Source: Bacillota bacterium (GTDB taxonomy: Bacteria; Bacillota; Clostridia; Lachnospirales; Lachnospiraceae). Taken from it: 62,868 nucleotides of DNA. Made by a program: the position numbers and the translations under genes. The notes under the pieces are model-generated. The model saw nothing but the letters and a program-made list of their open reading frames with translations, ran no database searches and was not told the DNA's origin. Below are positions 43,713 through 52,540 of this stretch, piece after piece. Positions within the stretch are counted from its first letter, which is position 1. Each line of letters opens with the position of its first letter. The DNA lies in assembly GCA_023421505.1 (NCBI GenBank), contig JAEZTJ010000085.1, positions 1 to 62,868 on the forward strand, written 5' to 3'.

Positions 43713-43796
43713 TGCAGTTGAGGGGACTTGAACCCCTACTCCCTTGCGAGAACTAGAACCTGAATCTAGCGCGTATGCCAATTCCGCCACAACTGC
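43713..43796 (-). tRNA. tRNA-Leu (CAG)
   Basis: An 84-nt class II tRNA with acceptor GCAGTTG/CAACTGC, anticodon stem CTAGA/TCTAG and loop TTCAGGT (anticodon CAG), long variable arm TTCTCGCAAGGGAGT and T-arm GGGGTTCAAGTCCCC. A minus-strand promoter (TTGAAA, 17 bp, TATAAT) lies at 43854-43826. It forms the intact end of the islet. Confidence 0.92.
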
Positions 43797-43825
43797 AGAT
43801 CGTATTTTTAACAGGAACGAATTAG

Positions 43826-43854
43826 ATTATAACATAATGCATTTTCAATTTCAA
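43826..43854 (-). promoter_or_regulatory. tRNA-Leu promoter
   Basis: Minus strand TTGAAA, 17-bp spacer, TATAAT, about 30 bp upstream of the tRNA. Confidence 0.65.
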
Positions 43855-44061
43855 TAAAAATATTTATTTGATGGTTTACAATTTGTTACAAGCAATGACT
43901 ATATAAAGCTGCTTCTAAAATAGCTTCTAAAATAGATACATGGACAACCCCATTGACTTTAGCACAACATTATGTTATATTAAATATGTAAATATTTTAC
44001 ATATACTTTGTGTAAAATATCTTCCGGAACAAAAATTTAATAATGAAAAGGAGAGATGACT

Positions 44062-44643
44062 ATGTGTAAAAAAATCAGCTTCAAAATCGGCATTTTGTTT
44101 ACTTTCATGTTGCTATTCCTTTTTACGTTCAAAAGCCCGGATGTACTAGCTTCAGATTCAAAATTTGTTACGGTATCTGTACCACAAAGCATTGTTGTTC
44201 CTAACACCGTAATAGGTAATGTTATGCAGTCTATCTCAAATTCGACCTATAATTATAACGATGGAGCTTATAAAGGTACATTACAATATGCAGGAGTAAG
44301 TGATTGGACAGAAACCTTATATGCTCAGTATCCGGACATGGCTCTTTACACATATACCTTCAACGTAAGCTACTCTGGTACAGTTAGTGTAATAGAGAAG
44401 GTAACAAAAACTGTTACTGTAACCGTACCGCAGAGCATTGTTGTTCCTAATACGGTCATAAATAATGTAATGCAGTCTATTGCCAATGGAACCTATAACT
44501 ATGATGACGGAGGCTTTCGAGGTACTTTAAGCTACGTCGGAATAAGTAATTGGGCAGAAGCCATCTATGCACAGTACCCAGATGTAACAATTTATCGCTA
44601 CACCTTTGATGTCACTTATACGGGAACAGTCACAAGCTATTAG
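44062..44643 (+). CDS. Secreted protein with two tandem repeats
   Basis: A 193-residue protein with a signal peptide (IGILFTFMLLFLFTF, cleavage near VLASDS). The mature part is two copies of a unit of about 72 residues: VTVSVPQSIVVPNTVIGNVM ... YPDMALYTYTFNVSYSGTV and VTVPQSIVVPNTVINNVM ... YPDVTIYRYTFDVTYTGTV. Each has a Y.Y.DG...G.L.Y.G.S.W.E motif. No catalytic residues or sortase signal are visible; it may bind carbohydrate or assemble at the surface. Start at 44062 is eight bases from AAGGAG. Confidence 0.75.
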   Translation: MCKKISFKIGILFTFMLLFLFTFKSPDVLASDSKFVTVSVPQSIVVPNTVIGNVMQSISNSTYNYNDGAYKGTLQYAGVSDWTETLYAQYPDMALYTYTFNVSYSGTVSVIEKVTKTVTVTVPQSIVVPNTVINNVMQSIANGTYNYDDGGFRGTLSYVGISNWAEAIYAQYPDVTIYRYTFDVTYTGTVTSY

Positions 44644-44679
44644 ATGCCCTCTATGATAATTTAAATAAATAGTAAGTAA

Positions 44680-44722
44680 AGTAAAAGCTCATCGATATCA
44701 CTTATATATTGATGGGCTTTTA
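44680..44722 (+). terminator. Terminator after the secreted repeat protein
   Basis: AAAAGCTCATCGATA ... TATTGATGGGCTTTT with a T-rich tail. Confidence 0.75.
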
Positions 44723-44808
44723 TTCTAATTTTGCTTTATAAAAACCCGTTATAAATAATAACCGAGGTATTGACATATTAACATCCGCGTATTAAAATTA
44801 CAACATAT

Positions 44809-44880
44809 TCCTCGATAGCTCAATGGTAGAGCACACGGCTGTTAACCGTGGGGTTGTAGGTTCGAGCCCTACTCGGGGAG
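44809..44880 (+). tRNA. tRNA-Asn (GTT)
   Basis: A 72-nt tRNA: acceptor TCCTCGA/TCGGGGA, D-arm GCTCAATGGTAGAGC, anticodon loop CTGTTAA (GTT), T-arm GTAGGTTCGAGCCCTAC. A TTGACA at 44770 with a TATTAAA-like -10 is its probable promoter. CCA is not encoded. Confidence 0.95.
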
Positions 44881-45115
44881 TTATTTTTATGCCCCAAATA
44901 ATCAATCATTCATTTCTCCGGTTTTATTCATTACCATGTTACTTCCCCAATTATTAATTTATCAAATAATTTATTCTTGTTATAATTCCTCGAGGATGCC
45001 AGCCAATCTTTTTTTGAAATCTATCATAACTTCGCATAATAATTGTATTTCAGGTAAATATACCCTTAAGGTGCTATGTTTACAGATATCTTTGTTGATA
45101 CAACTGGAGGTATGT

Positions 45116-46669
45116 ATGAGGACAATATGGAAAGAAAATGGAAGCTTTGAAAACAGTGGTAAAGAGAGAGGAGAATCCCTATGGGTACAAAGGGAGCTGC
45201 GCTTTGAGAATAAAGATAAGGAAGAAAGAGAAGCCAGACCGGCCTTACAGGAGGAGATCAGTACAGAGGTTGCAGTGATAGGAGCAGGGTTAGCTGGAGT
45301 CTTAACTGCTTATCTACTGCAGCAGCGTGGCGTAAAGGTTATTTTATTGGAATGCCACGAGGCAGGCAGTGGAATTACTAAGAATACTACAGCCAAGATT
45401 ACCTCACAGCATGGACTGATCTATAGGAAATTAATGATGTATAAGGGCGAGGAACGGACTTGGGAGTATGCAACCGCAAATCAGAAGGCGATTGAAAAAT
45501 TTGAGGAAATCATTAATCAGCTTGAAATAAGCTGTGATTATAGTATATTACCTAATTATGTCTATACGCTTGATAATGAGCTTTTAATTAAGCAGGAAGT
45601 AGAGGCAGCAAAAAAAATAGGTCTTCCGGCGGCTTTTACAAAAGACACCACACTACCCTTTCCTGTGAAGGCTGCTGTTCGCTTCGACCATCAGGCACAG
45701 TTTCATCCTCTGAAGTTCCTGGATGCAGTTGCGAAGACACTTACTATTTATGAGCATACAAGGGTAACAGAAATCAAAACGGGAGGCCAAATCATTACAG
45801 ATAAGGGCAGTGTGCGGGCAAAATCAATTGTGATAGCAACGCATTATCCCTTCATTAACGTTCCGGGCTATTATTTCTTTAAGATGCACCAGGAGCGGCA
45901 ATATGTAGTCGCTTTGGAGGGTGAGGATATAGATAAAAAGGCACAGCTAGACGGAATGTATCTGGATGCAGATCCGGAGGGCTTTACCTTCAGGAAATAT
46001 AAGGATTATCTTATATTTGGCAGCGGTAATCATAGAACAGGTCAATATAACCCGCCTGATGCTTATGTCAGGATTGAAGATGCAGCAAAGAAATGGTATC
46101 CAAATGCCCAAATAAAATATACCTGGTCTAATCAGGATTGCATGACGCCGGATTCTATTCCTTATATCGGCAAATATTCAGTAAATACCTCTAATATCTA
46201 TGTAGCGACAGGCTTTAATAAATGGGGTATGACAAGCTCCATGGTATCTGCCATGATTATCAGTGATATGATAACAAGGAGAAAAAATGAGTATGAGAAG
46301 GTGTTCAATCCACGCAGGCTGATGCTCTCCGGCAGTAGAAAATTTCTTAAGGATGCAGCAATTATTACAATAAACCTGTTAAAGGAGCATATGAAGATAC
46401 CTCATGATAAGCTCAAGGACATAGGAGTGGGGAAAGCAGGTGTAATTAATGATGACGGAGAACGGGTCGGGGTTTACCGTGAAACAGAGGATAAATATTA
46501 TTTTGTGACAACAAAATGTCCTCATCTTGGATGTAGTCTGGAATGGAACCAAAATGAATTAACCTGGGATTGCCCGTGTCATGGCTCCCGGTTTGATTAC
46601 AAGGGTAACCTGATTACTAATCCTGCAGTGCGGGATGTCTTTGATGCCTGTCAGAGAAAAAGGAAATAA
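45116..46669 (+). CDS. FAD-dependent oxidoreductase with C-terminal Rieske domain
   Basis: A 517-residue fusion. It starts with a DAO-type FAD fold (EVAVIGAGLAGVLTAYLLQQ, then ATGFNKWGMTSSMVSAMI near residue 365) and ends with a Rieske [2Fe-2S] domain whose ligands are CPHLGC and CPCHGS. Electron transfer from a reduced amine or similar substrate through the cluster is the usual idea; the true substrate of this family is not established. Start at ATG 45116 after CTGGAGG. The open frame extends upstream to 44936 but without a ribosome site. Confidence 0.87.
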   Translation: MRTIWKENGSFENSGKERGESLWVQRELRFENKDKEEREARPALQEEISTEVAVIGAGLAGVLTAYLLQQRGVKVILLECHEAGSGITKNTTAKITSQHGLIYRKLMMYKGEERTWEYATANQKAIEKFEEIINQLEISCDYSILPNYVYTLDNELLIKQEVEAAKKIGLPAAFTKDTTLPFPVKAAVRFDHQAQFHPLKFLDAVAKTLTIYEHTRVTEIKTGGQIITDKGSVRAKSIVIATHYPFINVPGYYFFKMHQERQYVVALEGEDIDKKAQLDGMYLDADPEGFTFRKYKDYLIFGSGNHRTGQYNPPDAYVRIEDAAKKWYPNAQIKYTWSNQDCMTPDSIPYIGKYSVNTSNIYVATGFNKWGMTSSMVSAMIISDMITRRKNEYEKVFNPRRLMLSGSRKFLKDAAIITINLLKEHMKIPHDKLKDIGVGKAGVINDDGERVGVYRETEDKYYFVTTKCPHLGCSLEWNQNELTWDCPCHGSRFDYKGNLITNPAVRDVFDACQRKRK

Positions 46670-46741
46670 CAAATTTTAAGGAAATGGCAAAATTGTAATC
46701 AATTTTCTATAAAATTAAAAAAGGATTTTCACAAAAAAGTG

Positions 46742-46770
46742 TTGCATTTATGCAACAGGGATGCTATAAT
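46742..46770 (+). promoter_or_regulatory. tRNA-Leu (AAG) promoter
   Basis: TTGCAT, 17-bp spacer, extended TGcTATAAT. A GTTGCA/TGCAAC inverted repeat overlaps the -35 and a GTTCG/CGAAC repeat follows the -10. Confidence 0.75.
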
Positions 46771-46805
46771 CACTATTGTTCGCTGCAAATGACGAACATA
46801 GTTAA

Positions 46806-46889
46806 GCAGTCATGGCGGAATTGGCATACGCGCTAGACTAAGGATCTAGTCCGGGTTTCTGGGTAGGGGTTCAAGTCCCCTTGACTGCA
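46806..46889 (+). tRNA. tRNA-Leu (AAG)
   Basis: An 84-nt class II tRNA: acceptor GCAGTCA/TGACTGC, anticodon stem CTAGA/TCTAG with loop CTAAGGA (anticodon AAG, presumably read as inosine), variable arm CCGGGTTTCTGGG and T-arm GGGGTTCAAGTCCCC. Confidence 0.92.
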
Positions 46890-46905
46890 GAATATTTATT
46901 AAATA

Positions 46906-46933
46906 AGAAGCCTAAATTTTGGGCTTCTTTTTT
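46906..46933 (+). terminator. Terminator after tRNA-Leu (AAG)
   Basis: AGAAGCC, loop, GGGCTTCTTTTTT, starting 16 bp after the tRNA. Confidence 0.85.
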
Positions 46934-46977
46934 CTATGTAAAACACAATGGAAAAAATATTAGGAGAAGAGGATGAT

Positions 46978-48159
46978 ATGGAAACATATAAGTTTTTATT
47001 GGATCTGGCATTAATTTTACTAAGCACAAAAGTATGTGGAATTGCAACAAAAAAGTTCAATATGCCTCAAGTGGTTGGTGCACTGCTTGCAGGTCTGCTC
47101 CTTGGTCCGGCTGTATTTAATGTTTTGAATGAGACAGAATTTATCATGTCACTTTCTGAAGTCGGAGTAATTGTATTAATGTTTACTGCGGGATTAGAGT
47201 CTGATATTCATGAATTGAAGAAAACAGGTAAAGTATCTTTAATAATCGCCTCTTGCGGAGTAATAGTACCGCTGATCGGTGGGTTTGCCGTGGCATATAT
47301 ATTTAACAAGCAAGGTACCTCAGATGCTTCTGCCAGCTTGTTTTTGCAAAATATCTTTATTGGAGTAATTCTTACTGCAACCTCAGTTAGTATTACCGTG
47401 GAGACTCTAAAGGAACTAGGAAAATTAAGTTCTAATGTAGGTAATGCAATTCTTGGAGCTGCTATAATTGATGACATTTTAGGTATTATTGCACTCACCA
47501 TTATCACAAGTACTGCTGACAAATCAGTTAAAGTTAGTATGGTCTTGCTTAAGATATTAATATTTTTCATCTGTTCGGGAGCAGTTGGATTTATATTCTA
47601 TAGGATTTTCAAAAAGTTAACAGACCGATATAAAAAGGATATGAGAAGATTTGTTATAATAGGATTTGTTTTTTGTTTATTAATGGCATACTGCGCAGAA
47701 GAATTCTTTGGTGTGGCTGATATCACAGGTGCATATATTGCCGGGCTAATTCTTTCTAACTCTAAATATGCAAAATATATTTTAAGCAGGTTTGAAGTTG
47801 TATCCTATGTATTATTATCGCCGATTTTCTTCGCCAGTATTGGACTTAAGGTTATTATTCCGAAGATGTCCTTAAATATTATATTATTTGCAATCGTTTT
47901 AGTAATCATTGCAGTACTGACTAAAATAGTAGGGTGCGGTTTAAGTGCGAAAGCCTGTTCTTTCTCCAATAGAGAGAGCTTGCAGATAGGCATTGGTATG
48001 GTATCAAGAGGCGAGGTTGCTCTTATTGTTGCAAGTAAAGGTGCATCAATCGGATTGATGTCTAGCACAATATTTGGACCGATTATTATAGTTGTCGTCG
48101 TAACTACTATCATATCACCAATATTATTGAAAGTAGCTTTTAAACCAAAAAAAGTATAA
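46978..48159 (+). CDS. Cation:proton antiporter, CPA2/Kef-like
   Basis: A 393-residue integral membrane protein of about 12 helices with the CPA2 core. It has an early GLLLGPAVFN motif, the unwound-helix region TSVSITVETLKELGKL and the ion-binding acidic pair in GAAIIDDILGIIAL, followed by ITGAYIAGLIL and a late MVSRGEVALIVAS. There is no C-terminal RCK nucleotide domain, unlike Kef. Likely Na+/H+ or K+/H+ exchange. Start at 46978 is behind GGAGAAGAGG; the ATG at 46948 has no ribosome site. Confidence 0.88.
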   Translation: METYKFLLDLALILLSTKVCGIATKKFNMPQVVGALLAGLLLGPAVFNVLNETEFIMSLSEVGVIVLMFTAGLESDIHELKKTGKVSLIIASCGVIVPLIGGFAVAYIFNKQGTSDASASLFLQNIFIGVILTATSVSITVETLKELGKLSSNVGNAILGAAIIDDILGIIALTIITSTADKSVKVSMVLLKILIFFICSGAVGFIFYRIFKKLTDRYKKDMRRFVIIGFVFCLLMAYCAEEFFGVADITGAYIAGLILSNSKYAKYILSRFEVVSYVLLSPIFFASIGLKVIIPKMSLNIILFAIVLVIIAVLTKIVGCGLSAKACSFSNRESLQIGIGMVSRGEVALIVASKGASIGLMSSTIFGPIIIVVVVTTIISPILLKVAFKPKKV

Positions 48160-48176
48160 AAGCTCTAGAATGAAAG

Positions 48177-48207
48177 GAATCAGACCAACGGGTCTGGTTC
48201 TTTTTTG
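48177..48207 (+). terminator. Terminator after the antiporter gene
   Basis: GAATCAGACC, loop AACG, GGTCTGGTTCTTTTTT. Confidence 0.88.
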
Positions 48208-48379
48208 TTATAAGCTTAGGCTTATAGATGTAAAGAAAGAGGTAGAAAATATCTGAAAATTTTCGGTGATTTTTAGAAAGAAATAAAACTGTGCGAAATG
48301 TATTTCTGCCAAGAATATTATTGGTGGATATTCCATCTTGTTATTTTGAATAATTGTCAATATAATTATGTATATAATA

Positions 48380-48488
48380 GAAAGCGCTTTTATGTTAAAA
48401 AAAATAAATAATAATATAAAAATCAATAAAATGGTTGCACATAATTAATTATTTATTGGTTTTTTTAAAGCTAAAGTTAAGCGCTTTC
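48380..48488 (+). promoter_or_regulatory. Twin LacI-type operators before the regulator gene
   Basis: AAAGCGCTTT (48381-48390) and TTAAGCGCTTTC (48477-48488) share the AAGCGCTT palindrome with a central CG, as in LacI/GalR operators. They are about 97 bp apart and the second lies 22 bp before the lacI-type start codon, so autorepression with DNA looping is possible. The spacer between them is very AT-rich. Confidence 0.65.
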
Positions 48489-48509
48489 TTTATAATGGAG
48501 GAAGCGATT

Positions 48510-49535
48510 ATGGCTACAATTTATGATGTTTCTAAGGAAACGGGATATTCAATTGCAACTGTATCAAAAGTTATTAATGGATATAAAGGTGTCAATGCTA
48601 AAACAAAAGTAATTATTGAAAAGAAGATCAAGGAACTTGGCTTTACTCCAAATAGTACAGCACGAACCTTGGCAACCAAGAAGTCCTGGATGATAGCGAT
48701 TATATATGATGAAGAGGATGGTATGGGTATTATGCATCCACATTATAGTCATATAATACAGGGCTTCAAAAAGGAAGCTGGTAATCATGGATACGATATC
48801 TTATTTATCAATAATTTTTTGGGTGAACGAAGAATGTCATTTCTGGAGCATTGCAAATATCGTAATGTAGATGGAGTTTTAATTGCACTCGATAATCCAT
48901 ATACAGATTTAATCGTTGATATTCTTGCGGATGATATACCTCGCGTATCAATAGAAACTATTTATAATAATACGGCTGCTGTATTGTCAGATTATACAAT
49001 GGGGGCCACTCAAGCACTTAGTCATCTATATATGCTTGGGCATAAAAAGATTGCATGTATTTCAGGTCCTCTTGAGAGCCTTGCCGGTACCGAGCGCTAT
49101 AGTGGATACGAGAAATTTATGCTTAATAATGGTTTGGAGATTAATCCTAAGCACTGTGTTATAGCTGCCAAATATTCGAGAACGGCTGGCATAGAAGCGG
49201 TAAACACCCTTTTACAACAATGTTGGAATGATATGCCTACGGCTATTTATGCTGCTCATGATGATTATGCATATGCAGCTTGTGAAGTACTTATGCAGAG
49301 AGGCTTCCACATCCCAGAGGATATCTCTATCGTAGGTAGTGATGATTTGCCGATTACAGCATATGCAAGCCCAGGTATTACTTCGGTAAGGCAGAATAGA
49401 AATGAGATTGGACTAAAGGCAGCTAGAGTTTTAACTGACTTAATGGAAGGAAGAACGCTGGAGCAGCAAATCATTAGAATTCCAACAAAACTTATAGTCA
49501 GACAGACAACCTTTAGAAATACTCATCAAGAATAG
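48510..49535 (+). CDS. LacI-family regulator of the xyloside locus
   Basis: A 341-residue repressor. Helix-turn-helix and hinge are at the amino terminus (TIYDVSKETGYSIATVSKVINGYKGV ... LGFTPNSTARTLA), then a sugar-binding domain ending GSDDLPITAYASPGITSVRQNRNEIG. Start at ATG 48510 after GGAGG; an upstream in-frame start at 48435 would add a hydrophobic stretch that includes the operator and is rejected. Sits upstream of GH43 and dehydrogenase genes, which it probably controls. Confidence 0.9.
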   Translation: MATIYDVSKETGYSIATVSKVINGYKGVNAKTKVIIEKKIKELGFTPNSTARTLATKKSWMIAIIYDEEDGMGIMHPHYSHIIQGFKKEAGNHGYDILFINNFLGERRMSFLEHCKYRNVDGVLIALDNPYTDLIVDILADDIPRVSIETIYNNTAAVLSDYTMGATQALSHLYMLGHKKIACISGPLESLAGTERYSGYEKFMLNNGLEINPKHCVIAAKYSRTAGIEAVNTLLQQCWNDMPTAIYAAHDDYAYAACEVLMQRGFHIPEDISIVGSDDLPITAYASPGITSVRQNRNEIGLKAARVLTDLMEGRTLEQQIIRIPTKLIVRQTTFRNTHQE

Positions 49536-49656
49536 TTGTCTTTCATAAAGCTTATCAGGAGAAAAAGAAAACTTAAGATATAATAAAAGCAGAAAAGCTC
49601 GAATGAAAAATAAGAGGTCAAGATGCGTAAAAAGCAACGCAGAAATGAGGTAAACT

Positions 49657-51240
49657 ATGAATTATATAATAAATCCGGTACTAAAGGGGTTTAATCCGGA
49701 TCCATCAATTCTACGGGTTGGAGAAGATTATTATATTGCAACATCAACCTTTGAGTGGTTTCCGGGAGTCCAGATCCATCACTCGAAGGATTTAATCAAC
49801 TGGGAATTAATAGCACATCCATTAGATCGGCTGGAACAACTGAATATGTTAGGAGAAGACAATTCCTGTGGCGTTTGGGCTCCTTGCCTGTCCTATGATA
49901 ATGGTACATATTATCTGGTTTATACAGATGTAAAATCATTTAGGGGAATGTTTATGGATACTCATAATTATCTTGTAACATCAAAAGATATAAGAGGACC
50001 ATGGTCAGATCCTATTTATCTAAATTCAAGCGGATTTGATCCATCCTTGTTTCACGACAGAGACGGACGAAAATACCTACTAAATATGCTGATGGATTAT
50101 CGCTCCTATCGTTCAACCTTTGGAGGTATCGTGCTTCAGGAATATTCTGAAGAGAAGGCCTGCTTGATTGGAGAGCCGGAGGTTGTATTTAAAGGATCTC
50201 CTCTCGGAGGAGTGGAAGGCCCTCACCTGTATTATAAAGACGGGTTTTACTATCTGTTGACAGCAGAGGGGGAGACGGAATACAGGCATGCAGCTACAGT
50301 AGCTCGCAGTAAAAACATTGGAGGACCCTATGAGCTGGCACCCAATACTCCATTATTGACAAGCTATCATGTACCGTTAAATATTCTACAGAAGGCAGGC
50401 CATGCAAGCTTTGTAGAAACAGAGGCAGGAAATTGGTATATGGCGCATCTGTGCAGCCGTCCGGTAGGTGATACAAAGCGCTGTATCCTAGGGCGGGAAA
50501 CTGGGATTCAGAAGCTGGTGTGGAAAGATGGCTGGCCTTATCTGGAAGACGGAAGAAATGTGCCGAGTGAGAAGGTGCCGTCAGAAGAAAATGTGAAGTA
50601 CATGCATCAAAAGGAAGATGCATTTTATGAAGAATTCGACGCGGATAAGTGGAGTATTCACTTACAATCATTACGTGTACCTTTGGAAAATCGGGCTACC
50701 CTTCTTGAACGTGCAGGATATTTAAGATTATATGGTGCAGAATCACTGAATTCCAAATTCAAGCAATCCTTACTAGCGCATAGGCAACAGATGTTTCGCT
50801 GTATTGCTCTGACAAAGGTTGATTTCCATCCGAGTAGCTTCAAACAGATGGCAGGACTCGTGTATTATTACAATACAGAATGCTATTATTATCTTTATAT
50901 TAGTAGAGAGGAGGCACTGGGACGAGTTATCACAATTATGAAATGTGATTTGGGACAGGGCAGTCATCCGATTGGTTCTGGTGTACCAATACCTGATGAT
51001 GGAGAAATATATTTGAAATTGCAGACTTTTGGAGAAGAAGCCCAATTTTCATATTCTTTAGATGGTGAGGAGTATTATGAGCTAGGAAATGCGCTAGATG
51101 CCACAATATTATCTGATGATTATTATAAGAATAGTGGTCATGTCATGTTTACTGGCGCATTTATTGGTATCTGCTGTCAGGATCTGGCAGGAAAAAGGGG
51201 ACATGCAGATTTTGACTTTTTGCATATTACTGAATACTAG
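49657..51240 (+). CDS. GH43 beta-xylosidase, intracellular
   Basis: A 527-residue two-domain enzyme: five-bladed propeller of GH43 (NPVLKGFNPDPSILRVGEDYY, with D15 as base; GFDPSLFHDRDGRKYL with the modulating D; LGGVEGPHLYYKDGFYYL with the acid E) and a C-terminal beta-sandwich (DADKWSIHLQSLRVPLENR ...). Pattern fits the xylosidase subfamilies (11/12). No signal peptide, so it hydrolyses imported xylo-oligosaccharides in the cytoplasm. GAGG precedes the ATG. Fifteen bases separate it from the dehydrogenase gene. Confidence 0.9.
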   Translation: MNYIINPVLKGFNPDPSILRVGEDYYIATSTFEWFPGVQIHHSKDLINWELIAHPLDRLEQLNMLGEDNSCGVWAPCLSYDNGTYYLVYTDVKSFRGMFMDTHNYLVTSKDIRGPWSDPIYLNSSGFDPSLFHDRDGRKYLLNMLMDYRSYRSTFGGIVLQEYSEEKACLIGEPEVVFKGSPLGGVEGPHLYYKDGFYYLLTAEGETEYRHAATVARSKNIGGPYELAPNTPLLTSYHVPLNILQKAGHASFVETEAGNWYMAHLCSRPVGDTKRCILGRETGIQKLVWKDGWPYLEDGRNVPSEKVPSEENVKYMHQKEDAFYEEFDADKWSIHLQSLRVPLENRATLLERAGYLRLYGAESLNSKFKQSLLAHRQQMFRCIALTKVDFHPSSFKQMAGLVYYYNTECYYYLYISREEALGRVITIMKCDLGQGSHPIGSGVPIPDDGEIYLKLQTFGEEAQFSYSLDGEEYYELGNALDATILSDDYYKNSGHVMFTGAFIGICCQDLAGKRGHADFDFLHITEY

Positions 51241-51254
51241 AAGGAGGCAGCAGA

Positions 51255-52301
51255 ATGGAAGAACTGATGAAAGTAGCCGTGATGGATGGCATTGGAAAGA
51301 TGCGAATCGAAAATAGAAGGATACCTCAGATTAAAGAGAATGAAGTGTTAGTGAAGATGGAATATGTGGGGATATGTGGCTCTGATCTTCACTATTATGA
51401 AAATGGCAGAATTGGTAATTTTATTGTTCAACCGCCATTTGTTTTGGGACATGAGCCGGGAGGTGTTGTCGTCGAAACAGGAGCGCAGGTAACTCATTTA
51501 AAGCCGGGTGACAGAGTGGCACTTGAACCAGGTAAGACCTGTGGAAAATGTGAATTTTGTAAGCAGGGAAAGTACAATTTGTGCAAGGACGTTATCTTTT
51601 TTGCGACTCCACCAGTAGACGGAGCTTTTCAAGAATATGTGGCGCATGAAGCGGCTTTGTGCTTTAAGCTACCTGACAATGTGTCAACTTTGGAAGGCGC
51701 TTTGATTGAACCATTGGCAGTTGGTTTTCATGCTGCACAACAAGGTGAAGCACATATTGGTCAGACTGCAGTAGTGATGGGAGCAGGCTGCATTGGAATA
51801 GTCAGCATGATGGCACTAAAAGCTTATGGAGTAACAAAAGTAATCGTTGTCGATATTATGAAAAAACGTCTTTTAAAAGCCCAGGAACTGGGAGCAGATT
51901 ATATAATTGATGCAAGTAGTGAGGATCCAGTAGATAAAATCATGGAGTTAACCGGAAATAAAGGATGCGATCTGGCTATTGAAACCGCGGGTATGGAGCA
52001 GACTGTTAATCAGATCATTCAGGTTGTTCGAAAGGGAGCCAATATTGTTTTGGTTGGTTACGGTAAGAATGATAAGATGAATATTAATGCTAATATGGCG
52101 CTAGATAAGGAACTTACTTTAAAGACGATTTTCCGCTACCGCCATCACTATACTGCAGCGATCGAAGCGGTTGCTTCCGGAAAGATTAACCTTAAGAATT
52201 TGGTAACAAATATCTTTGATTTTGATGATATCCAGTATGCTATGGATGTTAGTGTCAGAGATAAGGCCGACATTATAAAGTCTGTAATTCGGTTTAATTA
52301 A
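51255..52301 (+). CDS. Zinc-dependent xylitol/sorbitol-type dehydrogenase
   Basis: A 348-residue medium-chain polyol dehydrogenase: catalytic zinc in GICGSDLHYYENG and LGHEPGG, structural zinc cysteines CGKCEFCKQGKYNLC, NAD site AVVMGAGCIGIVSMMAL. The close resemblance to xylitol and sorbitol dehydrogenases and the neighbouring xylosidase suggest pentose/polyol interconversion. AAGGAGG lies eight bases before ATG 51255. In one operon with GH43. Confidence 0.88.
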   Translation: MEELMKVAVMDGIGKMRIENRRIPQIKENEVLVKMEYVGICGSDLHYYENGRIGNFIVQPPFVLGHEPGGVVVETGAQVTHLKPGDRVALEPGKTCGKCEFCKQGKYNLCKDVIFFATPPVDGAFQEYVAHEAALCFKLPDNVSTLEGALIEPLAVGFHAAQQGEAHIGQTAVVMGAGCIGIVSMMALKAYGVTKVIVVDIMKKRLLKAQELGADYIIDASSEDPVDKIMELTGNKGCDLAIETAGMEQTVNQIIQVVRKGANIVLVGYGKNDKMNINANMALDKELTLKTIFRYRHHYTAAIEAVASGKINLKNLVTNIFDFDDIQYAMDVSVRDKADIIKSVIRFN

Positions 52302-52338
52302 TAAGTTTAAGTTCTAAAAAATATTTTGTTATGTAGCA

Positions 52339-52373
52339 GATAAGGGATACGTATGATATCCCTTATTTTTTTG
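52339..52373 (+). terminator. Terminator after the polyol dehydrogenase
   Basis: ATAAGGGATA, loop CGTATGA, TATCCCTTAT and a T7 run. Confidence 0.9.
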
Positions 52374-52472
52374 CGGTAAACTTTTTGCATACTCCATTGC
52401 CAATATTTATAGATAGGTAGGATTAAGTTTTGATATGTATGCAAAAGAGATCAAATTAATACTAATTTAATA

Positions 52473-52525
52473 TTGACATATTTCGATAACATTCTTATAA
52501 TAACATATGTTACGTAACAAATGTT
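52473..52525 (+). promoter_or_regulatory. TetR-gene promoter with 24-bp operator
   Basis: TTGACA (52473-52478), 17-bp spacer, TATAAT (52496-52501), then an inverted repeat AACATATGTTAC/GTAACAAATGTT at 52502-52525 (11 of 12 positions pair; centre TACGTA). The operator would cover the transcription start, consistent with self-repression by the TetR protein. Confidence 0.8.
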
Positions 52526-52540
52526 ACCAAAGGAGGAAAT

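Larger units (their letters stand above)
39581..43766. mobile_element. Putative tRNA-Leu integrated islet carrying a NACHT gene
   Basis: A truncated tRNA-Leu 3' half (39581-39634) and an intact tRNA-Leu(CAG) (43713-43796), both on the minus strand, bracket about 4.1 kb. The shared anticodon-loop segment GATTCAGGTTCTAG is the likely crossover. The interior has a NACHT gene and broken coding remnants but no recognisable integrase, so it is a degraded or non-autonomous element. Confidence 0.55.
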
